A stretch of DNA of 64,000 nucleotides from Clostridia bacterium (GTDB lineage: Bacteria > Bacillota > Clostridia > Oscillospirales > CAG-272): assembly GCA_017461385.1 (NCBI GenBank), contig JAFTXZ010000003.1, forward strand, positions 82,392-146,391. Direction: 5' to 3'. Shown one piece after another: positions 1 through 8,916 of the stretch; position 1 is the first letter of the stretch; every line of letters begins with the position of its first letter. A model generated the notes under the pieces. The model was given only the letters and a program-made list of their open reading frames with translations, did no database searches and had not been told where the DNA came from. The translations under genes and the position numbers were made by a program.

Positions 1-434
1 TGAGGGAAGGTAAGAGCCAAGTCCGACCTTGCTCTTTCAAAATCCGCTTCACTTACCTCTATTTCAAACTCCTCGTATAGATCCTCCGGATTATCTGGCA
101 CATAGCCGTCAGGAATTTCTCTTTCCTTGCCCGGCATTTTTAGCTCCTCGGCAGAATAGCCCCAGTTAAAGGCATAATCAACGTAGCCACCTGAGCGATA
201 CACATCGTGACCTCTTGCCATTATCTTACCAAAGCCACGCTCTGAAAAGGTCCTTTTTCTTCCGTCATTTAGCACAGGCACACAGTATTTATAGCCTTGA
301 TGGTGCATACCTGTAAACATATAGCCATTTTCTCTGATATCATCAGCAATTGCCTCAAACTCCGCATAGGTTACTCCGTCGCTTTCGAAGCGAGGGTCGC
401 TGTAGTTTGTCCAGCCTATAACTCTTACCTTCAT
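1..434 (-). CDS. Unknown protein, paralogue of the next gene (3' end cut by window)
   Basis: Open from an ATG at 434 to the window edge, so only about the first 144 residues are visible. It begins MKVRVIGWTNYSD and shares with the neighbouring protein an N-terminal VIGWT motif, a central PVLNDG motif followed by R and F, an FGxIMARxH motif and a late EEFEI segment. The start lies 13 bases after the stop of that neighbour, so the two look like a tandem duplication in one transcript. There is no signal peptide or membrane segment. I do not recognise the family and assign no function. Confidence 0.75.
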   Translation of the reverse strand, partial: MKVRVIGWTNYSDPRFESDGVTYAEFEAIADDIRENGYMFTGMHHQGYKYCVPVLNDGRKRTFSERGFGKIMARGHDVYRSGGYVDYAFNWGYSAEELKMPGKEREIPDGYVPDNPEDLYEEFEIEVSEADFERARSDLALTFP

Positions 435-447
435 ATTTGTCTCCCCA

Positions 448-1062
448 TTAGTCTTTTTTTGGTTTTAGCATAACAATTGATGTTTCCGTTGGTTTTTCGT
501 TTCTGTCGTGTATGTCAACATACTCTTCTTTTCTTTCGTACTTGTCAATTATAAATTTCTTTTTCTCAGTCTCGCATTTTAGAATCAGGGTATCTCCCTC
601 ATCCATATACCTGTATTCCCACCTGTGAGGAAGTACAAGCTTGCCTACGTTTATCGCATCCTCAAATTGGCTAGAGGTAACATCTATTTCAAACTCCTCG
701 CTAAGATCAGTCTCAATTAGATCTTCTATATCAGATGGATAAATTACCTCCATTCTTTCAGGTGGCATTTTGCATTCCTTATAGCTCCATCTTTCAATGT
801 CGAAGCCACAATAACCATAATAACTATAATTTCCGTGTGCCCTTGCCATAATTTGACCAAATGCTCTTTGAGTAAAGCACCTCATTTTTCCATCGTTCAA
901 AACAGGAACAGCTAAATCAAACTCTTGATGGTTGTAGCCCGTAAACTCATAATCGTGTGCCCTTATATCTTCAATAATTGCTTCCCTTGCTGCAGGGCTA
1001 CAATAAGACGCTTCTATGTTGTCGTTATCGTACCACGTCCAGCCGATCACCTTATATTTCAT
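448..1062 (-). CDS. Unknown protein, 204 residues
   Basis: A soluble, acidic, tyrosine-rich protein without signal peptide or membrane helix. It contains VIGWT near the start, PVLNDG around residue 52 and FGQIMARAH around residue 68, all shared with the paralogue at 1-434. The C-terminal part is charged and ends in a lysine-rich tail. The gene starts just downstream of the terminator hairpin of the kinase-like gene at 1117, so it probably has its own promoter or depends on read-through. Function unknown; the paired paralogues may form a complex or be alternative versions, which is inference only. Confidence 0.8.
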   Translation of the reverse strand: MKYKVIGWTWYDNDNIEASYCSPAAREAIIEDIRAHDYEFTGYNHQEFDLAVPVLNDGKMRCFTQRAFGQIMARAHGNYSYYGYCGFDIERWSYKECKMPPERMEVIYPSDIEDLIETDLSEEFEIDVTSSQFEDAINVGKLVLPHRWEYRYMDEGDTLILKCETEKKKFIIDKYERKEEYVDIHDRNEKPTETSIVMLKPKKD

Positions 1063-1073
1063 TCTTACCTTTC

Positions 1074-1110
1074 CAAAAAAACAGGGGGCTCCCTTTTGAC
1101 AAGGAGCCCC
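1074..1110 (-). terminator. Rho-independent terminator of the cytidylate-kinase-like gene
   Basis: On the minus strand a GC-rich stem (GGGGCTCCTT pairing across a 5-base loop, one bulged base) at 1085-1110 is followed by CTGTTTTTTT. It lies 7 bases after the stop at 1117. Confidence 0.85.
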
Positions 1111-1116
1111 TTTATT

Positions 1117-1710
1117 TTAATCCTCTTGTCTGTAAAGCTCAGCGATAAATTCTGCAGTTTTCTCAACACCAAGATCTGTGCTATTGAGCATAACAGTATA
1201 ATTTTCCCTGTCGCCCCAGCTTTGTCCTGTGTAATACTTGTAGTTGATGCTACGCCTTTTATCTGTTTCGCTGATAAGCTTCTCTGCTTCCTTTTGAGAA
1301 ACGCCCTTAAAGCTCATCGTTCTCTTTACCTTTTCCTTTTGACTTGCATAAATAAACACATTAAGTGTATCCATATCCTTTAGAATGTAGTCTGCGCTTC
1401 GTCCAACAATTACGCAAGGACCCTTCGCTGCAAGCTCCTTAATAACTCTTGTTTGAATTGCAAAAATTTTATCCTCAATAGATTCACCGTTTGCATTTCT
1501 GCCCACAAAGGAATATGCGAAAATAGATTTAGATGGTGCGTATTCACTCGCCCTCTTAATAACCTCATCTGCAAAGCCTGAATCCTTAGCTATCTCCTCA
1601 ATAATATCCTTGTCGTAGAAGGGGATACCAAGCTTCTTAGCTACTAAAATACCAATGTATTTACCACCACTGCCGAATTCACGGCTGATTGTAATTATCT
1701 TATTACTCAT
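1117..1710 (-). CDS. Cytidylate kinase-like family protein
   Basis: This 197-residue P-loop protein belongs to the cytidylate-kinase-like family (Pfam Cytidylate_kin2). The N-terminus has ITISREFGSGGKYIG, the degenerate nucleotide-binding loop typical of the family, followed by LGIPFYDKDII. A second conserved stretch, CVIVGRSADYIL, lies near residue 100, and an arginine-rich lid region (TDKRRSINYKYYTG) near residue 150. Proteins of this family are widespread in Clostridia and their true substrate is usually untested, so CMP phosphorylation is not certain. It has its own promoter at 1756-1784 and its own terminator, so it appears monocistronic. Confidence 0.88.
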   Translation of the reverse strand: MSNKIITISREFGSGGKYIGILVAKKLGIPFYDKDIIEEIAKDSGFADEVIKRASEYAPSKSIFAYSFVGRNANGESIEDKIFAIQTRVIKELAAKGPCVIVGRSADYILKDMDTLNVFIYASQKEKVKRTMSFKGVSQKEAEKLISETDKRRSINYKYYTGQSWGDRENYTVMLNSTDLGVEKTAEFIAELYRQED

Positions 1711-1755
1711 AATAAGTCCTCCTTTTATTTTGGATATTATATTCCCCGTAAGTAC

Positions 1756-1784
1756 ATTTTAGCATAAAAGGGTTGATATGTCAA
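1756..1784 (-). promoter_or_regulatory. Sigma-A promoter for the kinase-like gene
   Basis: Minus-strand -35 TTGACA (1779-1784), 17-base spacer, -10 TAAAAT (1756-1761), about 45 bases before the ATG at 1710, which is preceded by AGGAGG. Confidence 0.85.
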
Positions 1785-1835
1785 TAATTTTTGTGTTGAG
1801 AGCCATATAAACTCAAGTAAAATTAAAGCAATTTA

Positions 1836-1864
1836 TTGCACAAGACAAATTTATGTGCTAGAAT
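1836..1864 (+). promoter_or_regulatory. Promoter for the Mrr-like gene
   Basis: -35 TTGCAC (1836-1841), 17-base spacer, -10 TAGAAT (1859-1864), 25 bases before the ATG at 1890. Confidence 0.7.
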
Positions 1865-1889
1865 ATAATTAGAAAACGAGGTGAGCTTC

Positions 1890-2894
1890 ATGAAAATCAA
1901 TAGTAAAATAAAAAAGAGAGTTGTCTCTAAAATGGTTGAGTTTTTGGCAAGGGTTGAATCTGCCACGAGAAACGAAATTGTTGAAGGCACTATTGGTTTA
2001 ATGGGCATTAAGCCCACACAGGGCTGTGCTATCAATCCTAAAAGTAAATATTGCACAATTAAAAGCTATGCTACTACTGTACTCAACGACCTTCTTGTAA
2101 AAAAGGATATTAAGCGGCAGGGAGATAGATATTCCCTCGCCCGTGAGGAATTTATAATAGTTCACGAGGATTTAGTTGAAAGTGAAATTCGTGCATATAT
2201 CAGCGATGACCTGTTTACTAAGGAGGAAATTTACTCCTATCTTGAGGAATTCTTTGGCACAGACACCACTGCCTCCACAAGAGACGACTATTCCTTGCGT
2301 TCAATTGCCGGCAACATCTTGACTAACCTTTGCTCAAAGGGTGAAATTGAGCTAATAAATGGCAAATATACAAAGAAATCAGCTAGCGAATCCTTGCAAA
2401 GCTTAGACACTCCCCTCAGTGAAAATGAATTTAAGCCAAAATTTTTCAAGGCGCTTTGGCTACGTGGCGGAAGCTTTTTTGAAAGCTTTGTCGCAAATCT
2501 ACTTGAAAAATATTATTCTCTAAATGGCAAAATGGTTGCCTATTGCGAGGTCTCTGGCGGTAGCAACGACGGTGGTATTGATATAGCGCTAAAAATTGTG
2601 GACTATCTTGGCTTTACTGAAAAGATCAAGGTACAAACCAAAAACAGAGACAAGGCGCAGGTAACCGAAAAGGAGGTGCGCGAGTTTTACGGTGCTATGA
2701 TTGCCCAAAAGGGCTCTCGTGGAATTTACGTAACTACTACTCGCTTCCACCAAAGCGCCGAGGACTTTATTGAATCCGTTGATGATTTGGTGGGAATAGA
2801 TGGCGACAAGCTATTTCAGCTTGTAAAAAGAACCCAGTACGGCATTATAAAAACCGCACAGGGCTATCAATTCGATACAGAAATTTTTGATTGA
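1890..2894 (+). CDS. Mrr-type restriction endonuclease-like protein
   Basis: 334 residues. The N-terminal two thirds hold winged-helix-like segments resembling the Mrr N-terminal DNA-binding region. The C-terminal part carries the PD-(D/E)XK nuclease signature of the Mrr_cat family: SGGSNDGGIDIALKI around residue 222 supplies the acidic residue and IKVQTKN about 22 residues later supplies the QxK. Such proteins usually cut methylated foreign DNA (type IV restriction). No methylase lies nearby, which fits a stand-alone enzyme. The ATG at 1890 is chosen over the in-frame GTG at 1881 because GAGGTGA is correctly spaced before it. The hydrolase at 2903 follows after 8 bases, so both are probably cotranscribed. 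Confidence 0.82.
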   Translation: MKINSKIKKRVVSKMVEFLARVESATRNEIVEGTIGLMGIKPTQGCAINPKSKYCTIKSYATTVLNDLLVKKDIKRQGDRYSLAREEFIIVHEDLVESEIRAYISDDLFTKEEIYSYLEEFFGTDTTASTRDDYSLRSIAGNILTNLCSKGEIELINGKYTKKSASESLQSLDTPLSENEFKPKFFKALWLRGGSFFESFVANLLEKYYSLNGKMVAYCEVSGGSNDGGIDIALKIVDYLGFTEKIKVQTKNRDKAQVTEKEVREFYGAMIAQKGSRGIYVTTTRFHQSAEDFIESVDDLVGIDGDKLFQLVKRTQYGIIKTAQGYQFDTEIFD

Positions 2895-2902
2895 GGAATA
2901 AA

Positions 2903-3946
2903 ATGACTACAGAAAAAGTAAAGCAAATGTTGAGGGACGCAATACATAAGCGCTCCGATGAAAAGCCCTTTCTTTTCTATTTTTCTCATAAGGATTTTAA
3001 GGGACTTTGCCAGCATTCATATAACATAAAATCCTCTAAGGGACACCAGCTTGTAGGCTATTTTTACTACTATGAGAGCGAGTATCTTAAGACACCTCTA
3101 AGGACAGATACCCTTGTTGTTTTTGACCACGGCATGTGGTCAGGGCATCGCTCCTACTTTCGCGAAATCGAAATGCTTTGCAGAAACGGATATATAGTTT
3201 ACTCCTACGACCACACAGGGTGCTTCGAATCAGAGGGAGAAGAAACCTTTGGCTTCGCACAATCCTATTTAGATCTGTGCGACGTTTTGTCAAGCTTAAA
3301 GGAACACGAGAAAATCAAGGATATGAAGCTTTACGTCATTGGACATAGTTGGGGCGGCTTTGCCACTATGAACTGTCCTAACCCACACAACGTGGACAAG
3401 GTAGTGGCTATAAGTGGCTTTATATCCGTTGAGGAAATTGTAAATCAGTATATTCCATTTTTCCTAAAAAAGCACAGGCGCGCAGTTTTCAATATGGAAA
3501 CCAAGGACAAGGGCTCTCTTGTTGACGGACGACGCTCCCTATTTCTTAGAAAAACAAAGGCACTTTATATTCATTCCCGTGATGACAAAATTGTAAGCTA
3601 CAAAAAGCATTTTCTTCAGTTAAAAAAAGAACTTGCCAGTGCTTTGCCTGAGCAGGTCCAGTTCCTTTCATTGAATAAAAAGAATCACAACCCAACCTAT
3701 ACCATAAGCGCCCTTAAGGCTAAGAGCAAAATGGAGCGTGAGCTTAAGAGCGCCCACAAAAAGGGACTGCTCAACACGGCAGAGGGTTGCGAAAAATTCA
3801 AAAATAGCTACGACTGGTATCAAATAACTGAACAGGACCAAGAGGTTTGGGACAAAATTCTTGAATTTCTTGACTCCCCTCCCCTTAAAAATCCACCAGA
3901 CCCTGCCTCCTTTGTTCAAGATTTTATCAAGAGCCAAAGCAACTAA
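2903..3946 (+). CDS. Alpha/beta hydrolase, serine aminopeptidase (S33)/lysophospholipase-like
   Basis: 347 residues from the ATG at 2903, which has GAGGAATAAA in front. The fold signature is a DHGMWSG oxyanion region around residue 77 and the nucleophile elbow VIGHSWGGFA around residue 150. A later HSRDDKIV segment supplies the likely acid, and NHNP is a candidate for the catalytic histidine. There is no signal peptide, so it is cytosolic. It would hydrolyse an ester or amide, but the substrate cannot be read from sequence. It follows the Mrr-like nuclease by 8 bases; a link to defence is only positional. Confidence 0.82.
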   Translation: MTTEKVKQMLRDAIHKRSDEKPFLFYFSHKDFKGLCQHSYNIKSSKGHQLVGYFYYYESEYLKTPLRTDTLVVFDHGMWSGHRSYFREIEMLCRNGYIVYSYDHTGCFESEGEETFGFAQSYLDLCDVLSSLKEHEKIKDMKLYVIGHSWGGFATMNCPNPHNVDKVVAISGFISVEEIVNQYIPFFLKKHRRAVFNMETKDKGSLVDGRRSLFLRKTKALYIHSRDDKIVSYKKHFLQLKKELASALPEQVQFLSLNKKNHNPTYTISALKAKSKMERELKSAHKKGLLNTAEGCEKFKNSYDWYQITEQDQEVWDKILEFLDSPPLKNPPDPASFVQDFIKSQSN

Positions 3947-3961
3947 AAAAAGCCAACGATT

Positions 3962-3996
3962 GCGAGACTTCTTACAAGGAAGTCTCGCAGTTTTAT
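3962..3996 (+). terminator. Terminator after the hydrolase gene
   Basis: Stem GCGAGACTTC pairing with GAAGTCTCGC at 3962-3988, followed by AGTTTTATT. Confidence 0.75.
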
Positions 3997-4093
3997 TCGC
4001 CAGAGGCGAATAAAATATCACTACGACCAAAGGAAGTAATATCACTTTTACGAAGTGAAAATATCACTCTTTGCAAGGCAAAGAATATCACTT
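3991..4093. repeat. Micro-hairpin array separated by AATATCACT
   Basis: Short hairpins alternate with the spacer word (A)ATATCACT, which occurs four times. Three hairpins are clear: TTTATTCGCC/GGCGAATAAA, TTTAC/GTGAAA and CTTTGC/GCAAAG, each with a 3-base loop. The fourth interval shows no good stem. The array lies between convergent genes. A single copy of the spacer word also appears near 61525. Confidence 0.7.
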
Positions 4094-4120
4094 GTCTCAT
4101 TTTTACTATATAAATGACAA

Positions 4121-4145
4121 AGCCTCGATTAATCGAGGCTTTTAA
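4121..4145. terminator. Palindromic terminator-like hairpin between convergent genes
   Basis: Perfect palindrome AGCCTCGATTAATCGAGGCT at 4121-4140 with short T runs on both sides. It could end either the BspA-like gene (minus) or read-through from the plus strand. Confidence 0.55.
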
Positions 4146-4185
4146 TATCTTTATGGGTAGTTGCATTTTCGTTGGCTTTTTTTAG

Positions 4186-7100
4186 TTAATCTAAGAGTCC
4201 GTCCGCAATCACAACCGTGCTTGCATGTGGAGTAATATTGCTTACGCTTGTATCTACAAGACCGATTAGTGCATAGTAGTCATTTGTGCTTGTGCCTAGG
4301 TAATAGCCACCCTCATACTCGGTTAGCTCAAGCATTGCGCAATAGGTAAATGCGCCCTTGCCTATTGACAAAATACCCTCCTTAAGTGCAAAACCACTTA
4401 GCTCAGAGCAACCATAGAAGGCTTCCTCTCCAATTGCAGATATGCTTTCAGGAATACCCACATAGTACAAGCTAATGCAATTCTTAAATGCCTCGTTGCC
4501 TATTTTCTCCACTCCGTTTTCAATAGTTACTGAATACAGAGATGAGCAATCTGCAAAGGCACTCTGCGGTATTGTCTTTACGCTTGCAGGAATTGTAATG
4601 CTTTCAAGTCTCGAACAGCCCTCAAAGGCACCATCGGCTATTACCTTTGTTCTTGGACTGATAGTACAATCACTGATCAGCTTTCCCTTAGCCTTAACAA
4701 GCACCATATACATATTATCAAGGCTTCCTACATAATATCCCTTTTCGTACTCGCCAAACACAAGCGCTACACAGCCCTCAAAGGCATCTGATGCAACGTG
4801 CTCTATTGTATTTGGAAGTATTACTCTTGTAAGTGCCGTGCAATTCTTAAGTGCGCCACTTGTAAGCTCTGTGCCACTATTGATTGTAAGCTCAAGCAAG
4901 CTTGATTTTGGCAAATAAGGAACAAGCTCACAGGGTACGGTTGCGTACCTAATGCTTGAATCCTCTGGAATAAGATTTGTAGCAAAGCTCAAGCTAGCCG
5001 GAACCTCTAGTCTTACAAGCTTCTCACAGCCCTTTAGTGCATTTGTGTTAACAACCTTAGTATCTCCATTCATTACACAGAATACTACATCCTTGCTTTT
5101 CGCTTGAATAAATGCGAAATATGGATTTTGATCGTTTCCTAAATAGCTTCCATTTTCGTATTCATTGAAGGCAAGTGAATTGCATCCCTCAAATGCCCCG
5201 TCTATCTTTGTAAGAGTGCTTGGTATATTGATGCTTGTAAGCGCTCCACAGCTCTTGAATGCATCCTTTTCTATAGCTAAAAGCCCCTCGCTGATTTTTA
5301 CGCTTTCAAGTGCACTACAACCCTCAAAGGCGCCCTCACCGATAGTCTCAACGCCTGTTGGAATTGTTACGCTCTTAAGAGACGCCATTCCGTTAAAGGT
5401 GTTTTTCTCTATAACCGTAAAGAACGATGGAATTGTTAACTCCTCAACATCCTGACAGGAAGCAAGCGCATACCCTCTTATAGTATAAGTGCTTCCCTCA
5501 ATTGAGTCTGGTAGAATAACATTTGTCCCCCTCGCCTTACAGCAAACAAGAGAGTAAAAATCTCCGTTTTTATGGAAAACAAGCTCACCGTCTACAACAA
5601 GCTTGCTATCAAAGTCAGCGCTTGTATAAATATCTAGTGCGTATTTACCTACCGAGCCGTTTTCCTCATTTTTGTCAATCTCAAGTGCGCTTGACAAATC
5701 TACAACCTCTACAAGAGAATAACAACCGTTGAAGGCATTTTCGCCAATTGCTTCAAGCGTGCTTGGGAGAGTTATGCTTGTCAAACGATAGCAATTTTCA
5801 AAGGCACCATCCTCAATATACTTCAAGCCCTCTGGCAATGTAACGCTTTCAAGAAGCTTAAAGTCCTTAAAGGCGTTTTTGCAAATTGTGGTAACCGTAG
5901 CGCCCTTTATGGTCTGTGGAATAACAATGCTAGTTAGGCTTCCCTTAATTTGAGTGATTTTCACCTCGTTATCAACGGACATTTCCCAAACGACCTCGCT
6001 TGTTTCTCCGAAATCGCGCACGCCCCATTTAACTGGACACTTGGAGGAATTCCAATCCCTGTCCCAGCCCTTTGGCTTTTCTGTTGCTAGACAGAAAATC
6101 ATAAGGCTTTCGCAATTTTTGAACACGTCCTCACCAGCCTTAAGGGTGGTGTCCGGAATTACTATAGTTTGAAGCTTTTTGCAGTTTTCGAAGGCAAAAT
6201 CACCAATTTCAGTTATCTCGCCCATAATCGTTATTTCTTCTAGGCTAGTGCATCCTTGAGCTAATCCGTCCTCAATTATAAGAACGTATTGAGGAATTAC
6301 AAGACTGGTAATTCCCGTACAGCCTGCAAATGCCTTTTTGCCAATTTCAATTGTATATTCAGGAAGCACAATTTCACTCAAGCCAACACAGCCTGAAATA
6401 AACTCACTTCCGATTATACTTACGGTTTCTGGAATTGTAAGCTCCTTAAGAGAGGTGCAGCCGTAAAGAATTCTTGACTCTAAGACCTCAAGATCAGGAA
6501 GCTCTATTCCCGTAAGAGCCTTACACCTTGCAAAGGCGCTCTTCCCAATTTTAGAAACACCTGTGCCAAGTGAAATTTCCTTTAGTGAGTAGCAGTTTTC
6601 AAAAACGCTTTCACCAAGCTCTGTTACACTGTCAGGTATTATCATTTCCTCAATAAGTCCACAGTAGCTGAATGCGCCCTTCTTGACAATTTCAATTTTA
6701 TCGCCTAGCAAAACGCCCTTTAGCTTGCTGCAGCCTAAGAAGGAATATTCTCCGATAGCAGTCATATCCTCGTGAAGATTAACCTGCTCAAGGCTAGTGC
6801 AATAGTAGAACATATTGTCCGGCACTTCCTTGATGCTTTCAGGGAAGGTAAAGCCTTCTATGGATTTACAGTAGTATAGCACGCCCTTGCCAAGACTTGT
6901 AACAGTACTTGGAATTACAAGCTCCTTAAGGCTTGAGCAATAAGCAAAGGCTCCCTCTCCTATTTCGTAGGTAGCCTCTGGAATTGTAAAGCTCTTTAAC
7001 GAGGTACAGTTCTTAAAGGCGTTCTTTCCTATTTTTGTAAGGGTCGAGGGCACTATAATCTCCTCAAGCACGTCACAATCCAAAAAGGCGTCCTCGCCAA

Positions 7101-7470
7101 TGGCGCGCACAGGCTTTCCTGCATAGCTATCTGCGATTTTCACGCTTTTTTGAGTTCTGTCGCTAATTCCTGAAACGATATAATAGCTTCCGTCAGTGCT
7201 TAGGGAATAGATAAGCAAAACCCTTTGGCAGTTATTGCAAACACCCTCCTCGGAATAGTCGTGTCCCTTAGCGTTTATAACCTCAGCCTGAACAGCCCCA
7301 CAGGAGCATCTTTTCTCCCTATTACCGATTTCTGTGCAGGTTTCCTCCTTTAATACAATCCACTCCCCAAACTCGTGAGTATGTGGACCATTATCTCCGC
7401 AAGAGCCCAGCACTAGGCACAGTGTAATTATGGAGACTATTAAAGCTAAAATCGAAATTAACCTTTTCAT
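4186..7470 (-). CDS. BspA-like leucine-rich-repeat lipoprotein, 1094 residues
   Basis: A lipoprotein signal peptide ends in LVLGSC, with the lipidated cysteine at about residue 24. A short cysteine-containing region (HTHEFGEWIV to CNNCQ, residues 30-85) follows. The rest is made of more than twenty BspA/LRR_5 repeats of the type IGEGAFxxCxxLxxVxIPxxV. Such proteins are displayed on the cell surface and in other species bind host proteins or polysaccharides. Unlike the two other BspA-like genes here it is lipid-anchored and lacks their shared C-terminal domain. It starts 9 bases after rluD and may be the last gene of that run. Confidence 0.9.
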   Translation of the reverse strand: MKRLISILALIVSIITLCLVLGSCGDNGPHTHEFGEWIVLKEETCTEIGNREKRCSCGAVQAEVINAKGHDYSEEGVCNNCQRVLLIYSLSTDGSYYIVSGISDRTQKSVKIADSYAGKPVRAIGEDAFLDCDVLEEIIVPSTLTKIGKNAFKNCTSLKSFTIPEATYEIGEGAFAYCSSLKELVIPSTVTSLGKGVLYYCKSIEGFTFPESIKEVPDNMFYYCTSLEQVNLHEDMTAIGEYSFLGCSKLKGVLLGDKIEIVKKGAFSYCGLIEEMIIPDSVTELGESVFENCYSLKEISLGTGVSKIGKSAFARCKALTGIELPDLEVLESRILYGCTSLKELTIPETVSIIGSEFISGCVGLSEIVLPEYTIEIGKKAFAGCTGITSLVIPQYVLIIEDGLAQGCTSLEEITIMGEITEIGDFAFENCKKLQTIVIPDTTLKAGEDVFKNCESLMIFCLATEKPKGWDRDWNSSKCPVKWGVRDFGETSEVVWEMSVDNEVKITQIKGSLTSIVIPQTIKGATVTTICKNAFKDFKLLESVTLPEGLKYIEDGAFENCYRLTSITLPSTLEAIGENAFNGCYSLVEVVDLSSALEIDKNEENGSVGKYALDIYTSADFDSKLVVDGELVFHKNGDFYSLVCCKARGTNVILPDSIEGSTYTIRGYALASCQDVEELTIPSFFTVIEKNTFNGMASLKSVTIPTGVETIGEGAFEGCSALESVKISEGLLAIEKDAFKSCGALTSINIPSTLTKIDGAFEGCNSLAFNEYENGSYLGNDQNPYFAFIQAKSKDVVFCVMNGDTKVVNTNALKGCEKLVRLEVPASLSFATNLIPEDSSIRYATVPCELVPYLPKSSLLELTINSGTELTSGALKNCTALTRVILPNTIEHVASDAFEGCVALVFGEYEKGYYVGSLDNMYMVLVKAKGKLISDCTISPRTKVIADGAFEGCSRLESITIPASVKTIPQSAFADCSSLYSVTIENGVEKIGNEAFKNCISLYYVGIPESISAIGEEAFYGCSELSGFALKEGILSIGKGAFTYCAMLELTEYEGGYYLGTSTNDYYALIGLVDTSVSNITPHASTVVIADGLLD

Positions 7471-7479
7471 TTTTTCTCC

Positions 7480-8412
7480 TTAATTGGATTTTTCTCTTAA
7501 TCTTTTTAGTAGCTCCTTGAAATTGTCTGGCAAATCGCATTCAAAGCTCATTTCCTCTTTTGTTCTCGGGTGAATAAGAGTAAGCCTTTTTGCATGAAGA
7601 ATTTGCCCATCTAAAAGAGCCTTATTCGTTTTTTCAAAGGGTGTTTTCCCACCACCGTAGACCTCATCTCCTATAATAGGATGACCAAGATATGAGGTGT
7701 GCACCCTTATTTGATGAGTCCTGCCTGTTTCCAGCACCATTTTTGCATAGGTATAGCCTGCAAAATCCTCGATTACTGAATAATGGGTAATCGCCTCTCT
7801 TGCTCCCTGTCTTGTACTGGGAACAACTGCCATTTTCTTTCTATCCACAGGATGCCTTGCCATATATGTTGAGATTGTTCCCTCATTTTCCTTTAGGTGT
7901 CCTGTCAAAATTGCGTGATATTCTCTTGTTATTTGGTGATCCTTTAGTAAGCTAGACAAAAAGACATGACTTTCGTCATTCTTTGCAACTACCAAAAGTC
8001 CGCTGGTATCCTTATCAATTCTATGTACGATTCCTGGGCGCACCACCCCATTTATGCCCGAAAGCTCACCCTTGCAGTGATACAAAAGAGCATTTACCAG
8101 CGTACCGCTTTCGTTACCCGGTGCAGGATGAACTACCATGCCAGAGGGCTTATCTATTACGATAATATCCTTGTCCTCGTAAACGATATTCAAGGGGATA
8201 TCCTCAGGCTCGCAGGAAAGCTCCCGTGGCTCTCTTTCCTCGATTTCCACTATATCTCCCTGCCTTAGGCGATAATTCTTTGGTTGCTCGCCACCGTTTA
8301 CAAGCACGAAGCCATCATCAATTAGCCCTTGGGCACTTGAACGAGTAATTTGCATTGCCTCGGACACGTACAAATCAAGACGTTTTTTTACGTCAGCCTC
8401 ATTTATCTGCAT
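7480..8412 (-). CDS. rluD: Pseudouridine synthase, RluA/RluD family
   Basis: 310 residues. An S4 RNA-binding domain occupies about residues 1-60, and the catalytic domain carries HRIDKDTSGLLVV around residue 132, whose second aspartate is the catalytic one. The later GRTHQIRVH motif is also conserved. Members convert uridines of 23S rRNA to pseudouridine; the exact target positions of this member are unknown. The start overlaps the end of lspA by 14 bases, the usual lspA-rluD arrangement in Bacillota, indicating cotranscription and coupled translation. Confidence 0.93.
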   Translation of the reverse strand: MQINEADVKKRLDLYVSEAMQITRSSAQGLIDDGFVLVNGGEQPKNYRLRQGDIVEIEEREPRELSCEPEDIPLNIVYEDKDIIVIDKPSGMVVHPAPGNESGTLVNALLYHCKGELSGINGVVRPGIVHRIDKDTSGLLVVAKNDESHVFLSSLLKDHQITREYHAILTGHLKENEGTISTYMARHPVDRKKMAVVPSTRQGAREAITHYSVIEDFAGYTYAKMVLETGRTHQIRVHTSYLGHPIIGDEVYGGGKTPFEKTNKALLDGQILHAKRLTLIHPRTKEEMSFECDLPDNFKELLKRLREKSN

Positions 8413-8908
8413 TTTTGTCCTCGCTCTTTTTGTTTTTGATAAGCTCGATAATCAGTGCAAGAACAATAATTCCTGCTCCAACGCATACAAACGCGTCTGC
8501 TCCATTGAACACATACACCCATATACCGCGAAAATCTATCATATCCACCACGTTGTAGCGGAAAATTCTATCAATCATATTTCCAATTCCACCGCTGACA
8601 ATTAAGGCAAGTCCTATCTTTAGTAAGAGCCCCTCCTTGCAGAAGCCAAACAGATAAACACCTATGCCGATGATGGCAAGGGTTGATACGCTCATAAAGA
8701 TAATTCTGCCTGGCAAGGTGTCGAACAAGCCAAACGCCATTCCGTCATTTTCAATATAGGTAAGGTGCAAAAAGCCCGGTATGAGAGGAATGCTTTGCCC
8801 AACGGTCATATTGGCAACTACAATTGCCTTTGTTACCTGGTCAAGAATTATTCCACCAACCACAACGCTTATTAAAATTATAAGTTCCTTTAGGTTAAAT
8901 TTTTTCAT
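8399..8908 (-). CDS. lspA: Lipoprotein signal peptidase (signal peptidase II)
   Basis: 169 residues with four predicted membrane helices. The conserved motifs are LDQVTKAIV near residue 22, NDGMAFG in the middle, and the catalytic aspartate regions GGIGNMIDR and NGADAF. The enzyme cleaves prolipoproteins in the membrane and would serve the several lipoproteins in this window (4186, 29657, 49849, 50402). It follows yggT after 8 bases and overlaps rluD. Confidence 0.95.
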   Translation of the reverse strand: MKKFNLKELIILISVVVGGIILDQVTKAIVVANMTVGQSIPLIPGFLHLTYIENDGMAFGLFDTLPGRIIFMSVSTLAIIGIGVYLFGFCKEGLLLKIGLALIVSGGIGNMIDRIFRYNVVDMIDFRGIWVYVFNGADAFVCVGAGIIVLALIIELIKNKKSEDKNADK

Positions 8909-8916
8909 TTATTCTC

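Noticed and set aside
3991-4093. Possible CRISPR array in the AATATCACT region
   Set aside because: The fixed word is only about 9 bases and the intervals are short self-pairing hairpins, not unique spacers.
4475-6172. Plus-strand frames opposite the large BspA-like lipoprotein
   Set aside because: They mirror the leucine-rich repeat coding pattern on the other strand and lack ribosome sites.
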